From: Palleronia sediminis
GTDB lineage: Bacteria; Pseudomonadota; Alphaproteobacteria; Rhodobacterales; Rhodobacteraceae
DNA: 64,000 nucleotides
Reading direction: 5' to 3'
Assembly: GCF_004358695.1 (NCBI RefSeq)
Contig: NZ_SNAA01000010.1
Coordinates: 1 to 64,000 of the forward strand
Shown: in pieces, positions 23,729 to 32,067 of the stretch
How positions within the stretch are numbered: the stretch's first letter is position 1
Layout: the number at the start of each line of letters is the position of its first letter
Position numbers and translations under genes: made by a program
Notes under the pieces: model-generated
What the model saw: the letters and a program-made list of their open reading frames with translations, nothing else
What the model was told of the DNA's origin: nothing
The model's database searches: none

Positions 23729-26061
23729 GTGTCGAGGGCTCCGTTTCCGTGCCGCGTCGCCGCGGGCTTGTCCATGTCGACGATCGCCCGAGCCGTCGGC
23801 TCGTCGACGATCAGCCCGCCGAGCAGGCCGCTTTCGAGAATTGCCTTGATCGCCTCGGCCGTGTCTGGCCCGCCTGCGATGGCCACGATGCGGCGCGTCC
23901 CGAGCCGGTCCAGCGGCAGGGTCGCGATGCGCGCGGTGAGGTCGGGACAGACCGGCTGGCCGCGTTTGTCGAAGAAATGGCCCAGCAACTCGGCGACGCC
24001 GCCTGCCTGGGCCACCCGCTCCATCTCGGCCGCGTCGATCCTGCCGCTCGCGACCGTCTCGGCCTCGGGCGTCGTGGTGCCGATGGTGGCGACGACCAGA
24101 TCGGCGCGGGCGCCAAACTCGGCCGCCCGCCGCGCATCGTCGCGCGCCATCGCCGCATCGCGATCCGCGGCGGTGGCAAAGACAAAGGGCGCCTCGATGC
24201 CGACCGCGTCGGCCCCGACCGCCCGCGCCAGATGCCGGGCGATGGTCGTGGCACTCGCGTCAGCCCCGGCCCCGCCGGTCATCCCGACGGGCCTGAGATC
24301 GGGGGCGCGCGTCTCGGGCAGGGCCGCGACGCAGGACGACAGCATGCGCCCATACCCGACCCCGATCACGCCGTCACGCCCGCGCGCGATCTCGGCCGCG
24401 AGAAACCGGGCACCCGCGGCCGCGAGCGCGTCAGGCGTTTCGTCGCCCGTCGCATCCTCGACGACCTCGCAGCGGTCGAGCCCGTGGGCCGCGGCGAGGG
24501 TCTGGCCCAGATCGACCTCGCCCGAGGCGGCCATGATCTGCTCTTTCGTGGCATCCGGCCCGAAACTGGCCGAGATCCGGCCCTTGTGCATCACAAGGAT
24601 GCGGTGGGCGATGGACAGGCATTCGCTGACCTCCGAGGTCGAATAGACCACCGCAAGGCCCTGCCGCGCGCCCTCGGCCAAGAGGCGGAACACCTCGGCC
24701 TTGGCGCCGATGTCGATGCCGCGCGACGGCTCGTCGAGCAGCACGACCGAGGGTTTCGTCGCCAGCATCTTGCCGATGACGACCTTTTGCTGGTTCCCGC
24801 CCGACAGCGACCCGATGGGCGCGTCACCGCCATCGGTCTTGATCGTCACCTCGCGGATGGCCCGGTCGACGATCTCGCGCTCGGCACTGCGGGAGGTCAG
24901 AAAAGCGCGGGTAAAACTGCCGATGGAGGCGAGCGACAGGTTGTGCCCGACCGTCATCGTCTGCACCAGCCCGTCGCGCTGGCGATCCTCGGGCGTCAGG
25001 ACCAGCCCCGCCTCGATGCGCTGCGCGATCGAGAGCCCGTCGAGGTTGCGCCCGTGCAGACGGACCTCGCCCCCGTCGGCCGGAAGCCGGCCCGCCACGC
25101 ATTCCATGAGTTCGGTGCGACCGGCGCCCATCAGCCCGTAGATGCACACGATCTCGCCCTGCCGCACGTCGAGCGACAGGCGGTCGACCACGTGATACCC
25201 TGATATGCCCGGCGCGGGGATGGTCAGGTCGCGCACCGACAGCGCGACCTCGCCGAACGCGTAGCCGGTGGGCGGCGACCCGAGGTCGAAATTCTCGCCC
25301 ACCATGTTGCGCACGATCCATTCCAGGTCGATCTCGGACCGGGGGGCATAGGCCGTCATGATCCCGTCGCGCAGCACGACGGCATGATCGGTTATGGTCA
25401 GCGCCTCTTCGAGGTGGTGCGAGATATAGACGATCGAGACGCCCCGCGCCTTGAGGTCGCGGATCACCTTGAAAAGCACCTCGACCTCGGCCGCCGACAG
25501 CGCCGAGGTCGGTTCGTCCATGATGAGGATGCGGGAATTGACCGACAGGGCGCGCGCGATCTCGACGATCTGCTGCTGACCGAGGCGAAGCTGCTCGACC
25601 GGGGTGAGCGGGTCGATATCCTCTTCGAGTTCCTCCATCAGCGCGCGGCACTGGCGTTCTTCCTCGGCGAAATCGACTTGGCCCGCGCGCGTGATCTCGC
25701 GCCCCATGAAGATGTTGTCGCGCACGGTCATGTTCGGGGCGAGCGACAGTTCCTGGTGGATGATCGAGATGCCGAGCTCGCGCGCCTCGACCGTGGAGCC
25801 GATGACGACCGGAACGCCGTCGAGGATCAGCTCGCCGCTGGTGGGCGAATGGACGCCCGACAGGATCTTCATCAGGGTCGATTTGCCCGCGCCGTTCTCG
25901 CCGAACAGCGTCGTGACCCGCCCGCGATGCACGTCGAAATTGACGCCCTTTAGCGCCTCGACGGCGCCGAAGCTCTTGGACACGTCGCGCGCGGCCAGCA
26001 CAACCTCGGCCGTATCGGGGGCCGCGTCCGGGGCATCGGCAAGCTGAGCCCGCGCCATCAC
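23725..26061 (-). CDS. eryE: Sugar ABC importer ATPase fused to a SorC/EryD-type sugar-binding domain
   Basis: This 778-residue protein is about 270 residues longer than a normal RbsA-type ATPase. Residues 20-255 are the first ABC domain (Walker A GENGAGKST at 54-62, signature LRLGQQQIVEIARAL, Walker B ILIMDEPTSAL). Residues 265-510 are the second, with the degenerate Walker A GLMGAGRTE usual in RbsA proteins, signature SLSGGNQQKV and Walker B VVLLDEPSRGID. RbsA proteins normally end where this one reads EQIMAASGE (about 507-515). From about residue 517 it continues as a SorC/DeoR-type ligand-binding domain without a helix-turn-helix. Motifs GVGYGRML, AGGVAELLGHFF, DLTARIATLPLD, RRIVAIAGGP and GLIVDEPTA each align with the EryD regulator encoded at 31069-32025. 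The frame is continuous. I infer metabolite control of transport by the C-terminal domain. Confidence 0.9.
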   Translation of the reverse strand: MMARAQLADAPDAAPDTAEVVLAARDVSKSFGAVEALKGVNFDVHRGRVTTLFGENGAGKSTLMKILSGVHSPTSGELILDGVPVVIGSTVEARELGISIIHQELSLAPNMTVRDNIFMGREITRAGQVDFAEEERQCRALMEELEEDIDPLTPVEQLRLGQQQIVEIARALSVNSRILIMDEPTSALSAAEVEVLFKVIRDLKARGVSIVYISHHLEEALTITDHAVVLRDGIMTAYAPRSEIDLEWIVRNMVGENFDLGSPPTGYAFGEVALSVRDLTIPAPGISGYHVVDRLSLDVRQGEIVCIYGLMGAGRTELMECVAGRLPADGGEVRLHGRNLDGLSIAQRIEAGLVLTPEDRQRDGLVQTMTVGHNLSLASIGSFTRAFLTSRSAEREIVDRAIREVTIKTDGGDAPIGSLSGGNQQKVVIGKMLATKPSVVLLDEPSRGIDIGAKAEVFRLLAEGARQGLAVVYSTSEVSECLSIAHRILVMHKGRISASFGPDATKEQIMAASGEVDLGQTLAAAHGLDRCEVVEDATGDETPDALAAAGARFLAAEIARGRDGVIGVGYGRMLSSCVAALPETRAPDLRPVGMTGGAGADASATTIARHLARAVGADAVGIEAPFVFATAADRDAAMARDDARRAAEFGARADLVVATIGTTTPEAETVASGRIDAAEMERVAQAGGVAELLGHFFDKRGQPVCPDLTARIATLPLDRLGTRRIVAIAGGPDTAEAIKAILESGLLGGLIVDEPTARAIVDMDKPAATRHGNGALDT

Positions 26062-26720
26062 TCCACCTCGAGATCGACCGGCGTCACCAGCCAGTTCTTG
26101 GGATTGATCATGGTGAATGCGCCGGTGACGGTCACGGTCTTTCCGCTCAGCGCCGCGCGGTCGAGACCTTCGAGAACCTCGGCCGCCATGGCGCGGTTGA
26201 TGCCCGCGCCCGCGTCCTGGTACTCGATCTGGTTCTTGAATGCGCCGAACTCGATATCGCCGATCACGTCGCGCAGCTCGGTGCCGTTGATCGCGGGTCC
26301 GGTCTGCACGCGGATGGCCGTTCCCTCGGGCATGTCGGGCACGTCGATCGTGAAGATGCCGGAATTGCCCTCGCCGACCGTGCCGGTCAGCGTCACGGCC
26401 ATGACCGGAAACGCCCCGGCCATCGTGCCGTATTCGGCCACGGCGGCGGCCTTGTCGGCGGCCAGATCGGTGGCGAGCTGCGCCGCCTCGGGCGAGCGGT
26501 CCATGACGAACTCGCGGATGCGGGGGAAATGCTCGGCGCCGAAGGCATCGGGGTCGAAGGCCTGCTGGCGCATGTCCTGCTCGCCGCCGATCGAGACGAC
26601 GGTCGTATCGAGCGCGATAGCCCCCAGCAGCACGACCGCGAGAATACCCACGACGGCCTTGCGCCGCGTGGATCTGGTCGCGCTGGCGGACGCTGTGCCT
26701 GTCATTGCCATGGCGGACAT
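26058..26720 (-). CDS. DUF2291-family exported protein of the polyol importer operon
   Basis: A 220-residue protein with a basic N-terminus and one hydrophobic segment (about residues 24-42, VVGILAVVLLGAIALDTTVV), then a soluble domain predicted to face the periplasm. The domain contains FDPDAFGAEHFPRIREFV and, near the end, LSGKTVTVTGAFTMINPKNWLVTPVDLEVE, features I recognise as the DUF2291 family. The function is unknown. Members tend to accompany ribose-type polyol ABC importers, and here it is the first gene of the transporter operon, overlapping the ATPase gene by 4 bp; a role as accessory or assembly factor is only a guess. A GAGGGGGG sequence precedes ATG 26720. Confidence 0.78.
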   Translation of the reverse strand: MSAMAMTGTASASATRSTRRKAVVGILAVVLLGAIALDTTVVSIGGEQDMRQQAFDPDAFGAEHFPRIREFVMDRSPEAAQLATDLAADKAAAVAEYGTMAGAFPVMAVTLTGTVGEGNSGIFTIDVPDMPEGTAIRVQTGPAINGTELRDVIGDIEFGAFKNQIEYQDAGAGINRAMAAEVLEGLDRAALSGKTVTVTGAFTMINPKNWLVTPVDLEVE

Positions 26721-26759
26721 ACCCCCCTCAGATACCGGCCGGGAAAGATCCCGTTTCGC

Positions 26760-26812
26760 CCGGATGCGCGCATGTGCGGCCGATACCGGATGCTCCCCCC
26801 GGTGCCGGATGC
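26760..26812. repeat. Three direct copies of CCGGATGC in the divergent ery promoter region
   Basis: CCGGATGC occurs at 26760-26767, 26786-26793 and 26805-26812, and the overlapping word GATACCGG occurs at 26731-26738 and 26782-26789. All lie upstream of the transporter operon start within about 80 bp. Clustered same-orientation repeats between divergent operons suggest a regulator array, but which protein would bind is not visible. Confidence 0.4.
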
Positions 26813-26838
26813 CGATCCGGTGCGTCAGATCAGCCTAG

Positions 26839-26873
26839 GTGAAAAAAATTACGCTGTCTGCAAAAATTTTCAC
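26839..26873. promoter_or_regulatory. AT-rich inverted repeat, candidate EryD operator
   Basis: GTGAAAAAAATT at 26839-26850 faces AAAAATTTTCAC at 26862-26873 across 11 bp; the outer seven bases (GTGAAAA/TTTTCAC) are perfectly inverted. It is the most AT-rich stretch of the 294-bp divergent region between the transporter operon and eryA, so it also probably overlaps a promoter. SorC-family regulators bind such interrupted dyads. Assigning it to EryD is inference. Confidence 0.5.
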
Positions 26874-26986
26874 GACAAGCAACTTTTCCATGTTACATCC
26901 CTTTCTGCGGGCTCGGAGGGGCCGTGCGGAGATCGACGAAAGCCCGTTCGATCCGCGGACCGGTCCCGCACCGCGAGGAGGACGGC

Positions 26987-27031
26987 ATGACAGCCAGCAA
27001 GAACGGAGCGCCCAGTGGCCGGGTCTTCTGA
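26987..27031 (+). CDS. Possible 14-residue leader peptide overlapping the eryA start
   Basis: ATG 26987 follows GAGGAGGACGGC, a better ribosome binding site than that of eryA itself, and opens MTASKNGAPSGRVF ending at TGA 27029-27031. It overlaps the first 17 bases of eryA in another frame. It may be a translational-coupling leader that lets ribosomes terminate next to the eryA start. The sequence carries no obvious attenuation code, and it could be chance. Confidence 0.35.
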   Translation: MTASKNGAPSGRVF

Positions 27032-28583
27032 TCTGATCGTCGGAATCGACGCGGGCACCTCGGTCATCAAGGCCGTGGCCTTCGATCTTGGCGGGCGCCA
27101 GATCGCCTCGGCTGCCGTGCGCAACGTCTACGATACCGGCCCCGACGGCTCGGCCACGCAATCGCTGCCGCGCACATGTGCCGATTGCGCCAAGGCGCTG
27201 CGGGCCCTGGGCGACAAGGTCGACGGGCTGGCCGCGCGCACGGCGGCGGTCGCGCTGACCGGGCAGGGCGACGGCACCTGGCTTGTCGGCGCGGGCAACG
27301 AGGCTGTGGGCGACGCGTGGCTCTGGCTCGACGCGCGGGCCGCGCCCACGGTGCGCCGCCTGGCCGCCGGGCCGGACGAACGCGCGCGGTTCGTGGCGAC
27401 GGGAACCGGGCTCAACACCTGCCAGCAGGGCGCGCAGATGGCCCATATGGACCGGACCGCGCCCGAATTGCTCGACCGGGCCGAGGTCGCGCTGCACTGC
27501 AAGGATTGGCTCTTTCTCAACCTCACCGGCGTGCGGGCGACCGACCCCTCGGAGGCGAGCTTTACCTTCGGCGACTTTCGCACCCGCCGCTACAGCGACA
27601 CGGTGATCGGTGCGCTCGGGCTGGACCATCGCCGCCACCTGTTGCCCGAGATCCTCGACGGGTCGCGCACCGTCCTGCCCCTGACGCCCGAGGCGGCCGC
27701 GGCGACGGGCCTGTGCGCGGGCACGCCCGTTTCGCTGGGGTTCGTCGACATGGTGATGACGGCGCTGGGCGCCGGGGTCTATACCGGCGACGCGGGCGCG
27801 GCCTGCTCGACGGTCGGCTCGACCGGGGTGCATATGCGCGCCGTCACCGCGGACGCGGTTCACCTCAACGCCGAAGGCACGGGCTATGTCATCTGCCTGC
27901 CCGCCCCCGACCGGGTGACGCAGGTGCAGACCAACATGGCCGCGACGCTGAACATCGACTGGGCGCTGGCGCTGGCGCAGGATCTGCTGGCCGAGCATGG
28001 CGCGGCCCCCTCGCATGACGACCTGGTGGCGCGCATCGACGGCTGGATGGCGCGCGCGCGTCCCGGCACGCTGGTCTATCATCCCTATATCTCCGAGGCC
28101 GGCGAACGCGGCCCCTTTGTCGATGCCGACGCGCGGGCGAGCCTCGTGGGCCTCGGCGCGTCGCACCGCTTTGCCGACGTGATCCGCGCCGTGATCGAGG
28201 GGCTCGGCATGGCCGCGCGCGATTGCTACGCCGCGATGGGCGCGATGCCGACCGAGCTGCGCCTGACCGGGGGCGCCGCCCGCTCGGCCGCGCTGCGCGA
28301 GGTTCTGGCCGCGGCGCTGAACATCCCCGTCCGGGTGTCGTCGCGCGACGAGGCGGGGGCGGCGGGCTGCGCCATGATGGCCGCCGTCGCCATCGGCGCC
28401 TACGACACGATGGAATCCTGCATCGCCGAGTGGACCACGCCCCTGCTGGGCGCCCCCGAGCCGCCCGATCCGCGGCTCGTGCCCGTCTACGACACCCTTT
28501 TCGCCAATTACCGCCAGGCGCGCGACGGCCTGTCGCCCGTCTGGAGCGGGCTGGCCACCGCGCGCGCCGCACAAGGAGCATGA
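27015..28583 (+). CDS. eryA: Erythritol kinase (FGGY family)
   Basis: A 522-residue FGGY kinase starting with GTG 27015 (GGAG six bases upstream). The N-terminal phosphate loop is GIDAGTSVIKAVAFDLGG, followed by VALTGQGDGTWLV, DAWLWLDARA, the LHCKDWLFLNLTG helix and TDPSEASFTFGDFRTR; the C-terminal ATP site is ELRLTGGAARSAALRE. Length and the order eryA-eryB-eryC-eryD match the Brucella erythritol operon, in which EryA phosphorylates erythritol to L-erythritol-4-phosphate. It is the first enzyme gene of the plus-strand operon. A related polyol substrate cannot be excluded. Confidence 0.88.
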   Translation: MAGSSDLIVGIDAGTSVIKAVAFDLGGRQIASAAVRNVYDTGPDGSATQSLPRTCADCAKALRALGDKVDGLAARTAAVALTGQGDGTWLVGAGNEAVGDAWLWLDARAAPTVRRLAAGPDERARFVATGTGLNTCQQGAQMAHMDRTAPELLDRAEVALHCKDWLFLNLTGVRATDPSEASFTFGDFRTRRYSDTVIGALGLDHRRHLLPEILDGSRTVLPLTPEAAAATGLCAGTPVSLGFVDMVMTALGAGVYTGDAGAACSTVGSTGVHMRAVTADAVHLNAEGTGYVICLPAPDRVTQVQTNMAATLNIDWALALAQDLLAEHGAAPSHDDLVARIDGWMARARPGTLVYHPYISEAGERGPFVDADARASLVGLGASHRFADVIRAVIEGLGMAARDCYAAMGAMPTELRLTGGAARSAALREVLAAALNIPVRVSSRDEAGAAGCAMMAAVAIGAYDTMESCIAEWTTPLLGAPEPPDPRLVPVYDTLFANYRQARDGLSPVWSGLATARAAQGA

Positions 28584-28585
28584 GC

Positions 28586-30094
28586 ATGACCGACAGTTCC
28601 CGGATCGACCTTTTCGTGATCGGCGGCGGCATCAACGGCGCGGGGATCGCGCGCGACGCGGCCGGCCGGGGGCTGAGCGTCGTGCTGTGCGAAAAGGACG
28701 ACCTGGCCGAAGGCACCTCGTCGCGGTCGGGCAAGCTGGTGCATGGCGGGCTGCGCTATCTCGAATATTACGAGTTCCGGCTGGTGCGCGAGGCGCTGAT
28801 CGAACGCGAGGTGCTGATGCGCAACGCGCCCCATATCATCTGGCCCATGCGCTTCGTGCTGCCCCACAGCCCTCAGGACCGCCCCGCCTGGCTGGTTCGG
28901 CTGGGCCTGTTTCTCTACGACAATCTCGGCGGCCGCAAAAAGCTGCCCGGAACGCGGATGCTGGACCTCAGGCGCGACCCCGAGGGCGCCGCGCTCAAGG
29001 ACGACTACACGCGCGGGTTCGAATATTCCGATTGCTGGGTCGACGACGCGCGGCTCGTTATCCTGAACGCGGTCGACGCGGCCGAGCGGGGGGCGACGGT
29101 CCTGACGCGCTCGCCCTGTATCTCGGCCCGGCGCGAGGGCGATATCTGGCGCGTCACCACGCGCAATACCATGACCGGCGAAACCCGCGAGTTCGAGGCC
29201 CGGATGCTGGTCAACGCGGCCGGGCCGTGGGTGACGGATGTGGTCAATCGCGTGGCGGGCTCGAACTCGGCCCGCAACGTGCGCCTCGTCAAGGGCAGCC
29301 ATATCGTCGTGCCCAAGTTCTGGAAGGGCGAGAACGCCTACCTGGTGCAGAACCACGACCGGCGCGTGATCTTCATCAACCCCTACGAGCGCGACAAGGC
29401 CCTGATCGGCACGACCGACATTGCCTACGAGGGCCGGGCCGAGGACGTGACGGCCGACGAATCCGAAGTACAGTACCTCATCGACGCCGTGAACCGGTAT
29501 TTCAAGGAACAGCTCACCCGCGACGACGTGCTCACGACCTTTTCGGGCGTGCGGCCGCTTTTCGACGACGGGCAGGGCAACCCCTCGGCGGTGACGCGCG
29601 ACTACGTCTTCGACCTCGACGAGACGGGCGGGGCGCCGATGCTCAACATCTTCGGCGGCAAGATCACCACCTTCCGCGAGCTTGCCGAGCGCGGGATGCA
29701 CCGGATCGCCCGGCATTTCCCCGCCATGGGCGGAGACTGGACCGAGACCGCGCCGCTGCCCGGCGGCGATCTCGAGAACGCGGATTACGAGGCGTTCCGC
29801 AACCGCATGAAACAGGATTACCCGTGGATGCCGCGCGCGCTGCGCCAGCATTACGGGCGGCTCTATGGCAGCCGCGTCGCGATGATCGTGGGCGATGCCA
29901 CCTCGCTCGAGGGGCTGGGGCGGCATTTCGGCGGCACGCTCCACGAGGCCGAGGTCGCCTATCTCGTCGAACACGAATGGGCGCGCACGGCCGAGGATAT
30001 CCTGTGGCGCCGCACCAAGCACCGCCTGCATCTGAGCGAGGCCGAACAGGCCGAGTTCACCGCCTGGTTCCAGTCCCGCGCCGAGGCGGCATGA
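28586..30094 (+). CDS. eryB: Erythritol-phosphate dehydrogenase, FAD-dependent (GlpD family)
   Basis: A 502-residue flavoprotein, the length of Brucella EryB. FAD motif VIGGGINGAGIARDAAGRGL is at residues 9-28, then the GlpD-type TSSRSGKLVHGGLRYLEYYE, VNAAGPWVTDV and LNIFGGKITTFRELAE. ATG 28586 was preferred to ATG 28580 because AAGGAG lies seven bases upstream of it. By family it oxidises L-erythritol-4-phosphate to a tetrulose phosphate, passing electrons to the quinone pool. It starts 2 bp after eryA. Confidence 0.9.
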   Translation: MTDSSRIDLFVIGGGINGAGIARDAAGRGLSVVLCEKDDLAEGTSSRSGKLVHGGLRYLEYYEFRLVREALIEREVLMRNAPHIIWPMRFVLPHSPQDRPAWLVRLGLFLYDNLGGRKKLPGTRMLDLRRDPEGAALKDDYTRGFEYSDCWVDDARLVILNAVDAAERGATVLTRSPCISARREGDIWRVTTRNTMTGETREFEARMLVNAAGPWVTDVVNRVAGSNSARNVRLVKGSHIVVPKFWKGENAYLVQNHDRRVIFINPYERDKALIGTTDIAYEGRAEDVTADESEVQYLIDAVNRYFKEQLTRDDVLTTFSGVRPLFDDGQGNPSAVTRDYVFDLDETGGAPMLNIFGGKITTFRELAERGMHRIARHFPAMGGDWTETAPLPGGDLENADYEAFRNRMKQDYPWMPRALRQHYGRLYGSRVAMIVGDATSLEGLGRHFGGTLHEAEVAYLVEHEWARTAEDILWRRTKHRLHLSEAEQAEFTAWFQSRAEAA

Positions 30095-31026
30095 TGGCCC
30101 TTACCCTGTCGCTGAACACCAATCCGCTGGTCAACCGCTTTGCCGAGCCGGGCGACCTGATCGACGCCATCGCCCGCGACATCCGCATTCGCGACATCCA
30201 GTTGACGCACGAGTTCATCAATCCCGGCTGGCCCGCCCCGGTGATCCGGCGGCTCACGCGCGGGATGGGGGCGGCGCTGCACCGCACCGGCGCACGGGTC
30301 ACGTCGGGCATGACCGGGCCTTACGGCAGGCTCAACCATTTCGGCCACCCCGACCGGGACGTGCGCCGCTATTACGTCGACTGGTTCAAGACCTTCGCCG
30401 ACATCATCGGCGATCTGGGCGGGTCATCGGTTGGCACGCAATTCGCCATCTTGACCTTTCGCGATTACGACGACCGCGCCCGCCGCGAAGAGCTTGTGCG
30501 GATCGCCATCGACTGCTGGGCCGAGGTGGCCGAACACGCGAAAGCCGCCGGGCTCGAATACCTGTTCTGGGAGCCGATGAGCGTCGGCCGCGAGTTCGGC
30601 GAGACCATCGCCGAGGCGATGGCGTTGCAGGACCGGCTGTCGGCCGCGGACATGGCTTTGCCGATGTGGATGATGGCCGATATCGACCACGGCGACGTGA
30701 CCTCGTCCGATCCGGCCGATACCGACCCCTATGCCTGGGCGCGCGCCGTTCCGCCGGTCAGCCCGATCATCCATATCAAGCAGTCGATGATGGACAAGTC
30801 CGGCCACCGCCCCTTTACCGCCGAGTTCAACGCGCGCGGCGCCATACAGCCCGAACCGCTACTCTCCGCGCTGGCCGAGGGCGGGGCCGTCGACAACGAG
30901 ATCTGCCTCGAGCTGTCATTCAAGGAACGCGAGCCGAACGACCGGCAGGTAATTCCGCATATCGCCGAAAGCGTGGCCTTCTGGGCCCCGCATATCGACA
31001 CCGGCGCGCGCGATCTGAATGTCTGA
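30091..31026 (+). CDS. eryC: Tetrulose-phosphate isomerase/racemase (TIM-barrel, EryC)
   Basis: A 311-residue sugar-phosphate isomerase/epimerase of the xylose-isomerase-like TIM-barrel group. Candidate metal/active-site stretches are DIQLTHEF, GLEYLFWEPMSVGRE and MMADIDHGD, and a late NEICLELSFKERE. In Brucella EryC racemises L-3-tetrulose-4-phosphate to the D form. Order and size agree with that gene. It overlaps eryB by 4 bp (ATGA); a second ATG at 30094 is an equally possible start. Confidence 0.87.
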   Translation: MMALTLSLNTNPLVNRFAEPGDLIDAIARDIRIRDIQLTHEFINPGWPAPVIRRLTRGMGAALHRTGARVTSGMTGPYGRLNHFGHPDRDVRRYYVDWFKTFADIIGDLGGSSVGTQFAILTFRDYDDRARREELVRIAIDCWAEVAEHAKAAGLEYLFWEPMSVGREFGETIAEAMALQDRLSAADMALPMWMMADIDHGDVTSSDPADTDPYAWARAVPPVSPIIHIKQSMMDKSGHRPFTAEFNARGAIQPEPLLSALAEGGAVDNEICLELSFKEREPNDRQVIPHIAESVAFWAPHIDTGARDLNV

Positions 31027-31068
31027 GCGCGCGCCCCGCCCCCCTGCCCGCCGGACGGGCCGCCGCCC

Positions 31069-32025
31069 GTGAGCCGGGATCGCATCTCGGGCGATGCCGA
31101 GCGGTCGCTGGCGATCCGCGCCGCGTGGCTGCACTATGTCGGCGGGCTGCGGCAGGCCGAGGTGGCCAAGCGGCTGGGCGTGCCGTCGGTCAAGGCGCAC
31201 CGGCTGATCGCGCGCGCCGTCGCCGATGGCGCCGTCAAGGTCAGCATCGAGGGCGAGATCATCGAGACGATCGAGATGGAGCAGGCGCTTTGCGCGCGGT
31301 TCGGGCTGGAGACCTGCGAGGTCGCGCCCGATCTCGACGAGGACGGCCTGCCCCTGCGGGCGCTCGGCCGCGCCGGCGCCTCGCGGCTGCGCCGGTGGCT
31401 CGACTGCGATACCGAGACGACCATCGGCATCGGGCACGGGCGCACGCTGGCCGCCGCCGTGCGCGCCATGCCCCGGCTCGACACCGCGGGGCTGAGCTTC
31501 GTCTCGCTGCTGGGCGGGCTCACGCGCAATTTCGCCGCCAACCCGCATGACGTGATGCACCTCCTGGCCGAAAAGACCGGGGCGCGCGCCTATGTGATGC
31601 CGGTGCCCTTTTTCGCCAACAGCGCCGAGGATCGCGAGGTTCTGCTGTCCCAGCGCGGGGTGGCCGACGTGTTCCGGCTGGCCGAGACCGCACCGCTCAA
31701 GATCGTGGGGATCGGCACCGTCGAGGCCGAGACGCAACTCGTCACCTCGGGCATGATCGGGATGCCGGATATCGCGGCGATCTCGGAGGCGGGCGGCGTG
31801 GGCGAGATGCTGGGCCATTTCTTTACACCCGACGGCGCGGTGCTCGAAACGCCGCTGACCGCGCGCACCCTCGCCGTGTCGCTGGACGAAACCCGCGACG
31901 ATCGCATCGTCGCGCTGGCCGGTGGGCCGTCCAAGGTGGCCGCGATCCGCGCGGTTCTGGCCAGCGGGCGGCTGAGCGGGCTGATCACCGACGAACGCAC
32001 GGCCGGGCGGCTTCTCGATGGGTGA
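31069..32025 (+). CDS. eryD: SorC-family erythritol regulator
   Basis: A 318-residue regulator starting with GTG 31069. The helix-turn-helix is within residues 15-55 ([21 protein letters not shown]) and the SorC sugar-phosphate-binding domain covers about 60-318, with [43 protein letters not shown] and GLITDERTA. In Brucella EryD represses the ery operon and is released by erythritol. It is embedded in the operon it should control. Its ligand domain is the closest relative in this window of the C-terminal part of the transporter ATPase. Confidence 0.92.
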   Translation: MSRDRISGDAERSLAIRAAWLHYVGGLRQAEVAKRLGVPSVKAHRLIARAVADGAVKVSIEGEIIETIEMEQALCARFGLETCEVAPDLDEDGLPLRALGRAGASRLRRWLDCDTETTIGIGHGRTLAAAVRAMPRLDTAGLSFVSLLGGLTRNFAANPHDVMHLLAEKTGARAYVMPVPFFANSAEDREVLLSQRGVADVFRLAETAPLKIVGIGTVEAETQLVTSGMIGMPDIAAISEAGGVGEMLGHFFTPDGAVLETPLTARTLAVSLDETRDDRIVALAGGPSKVAAIRAVLASGRLSGLITDERTAGRLLDG

Positions 32026-32067
32026 CATTGATCGGAACATCGCACCGGCAACACGAAAGGACGCCAC

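Noticed and set aside
23725-24534. The SorC extension as a separate gene joined by an artefact
   Set aside because: Considered because the fusion is unusual. The frame is continuous, shows no compositional break and has no strong ribosome site at the junction; a fusion is the simpler reading, although resequencing would settle it.
22454-24646. A 730-codon plus-strand frame spanning the permease and ATPase genes
   Set aside because: It crosses three real genes on the opposite strand and has the shadow-type composition; the minus-strand genes have full motif sets.
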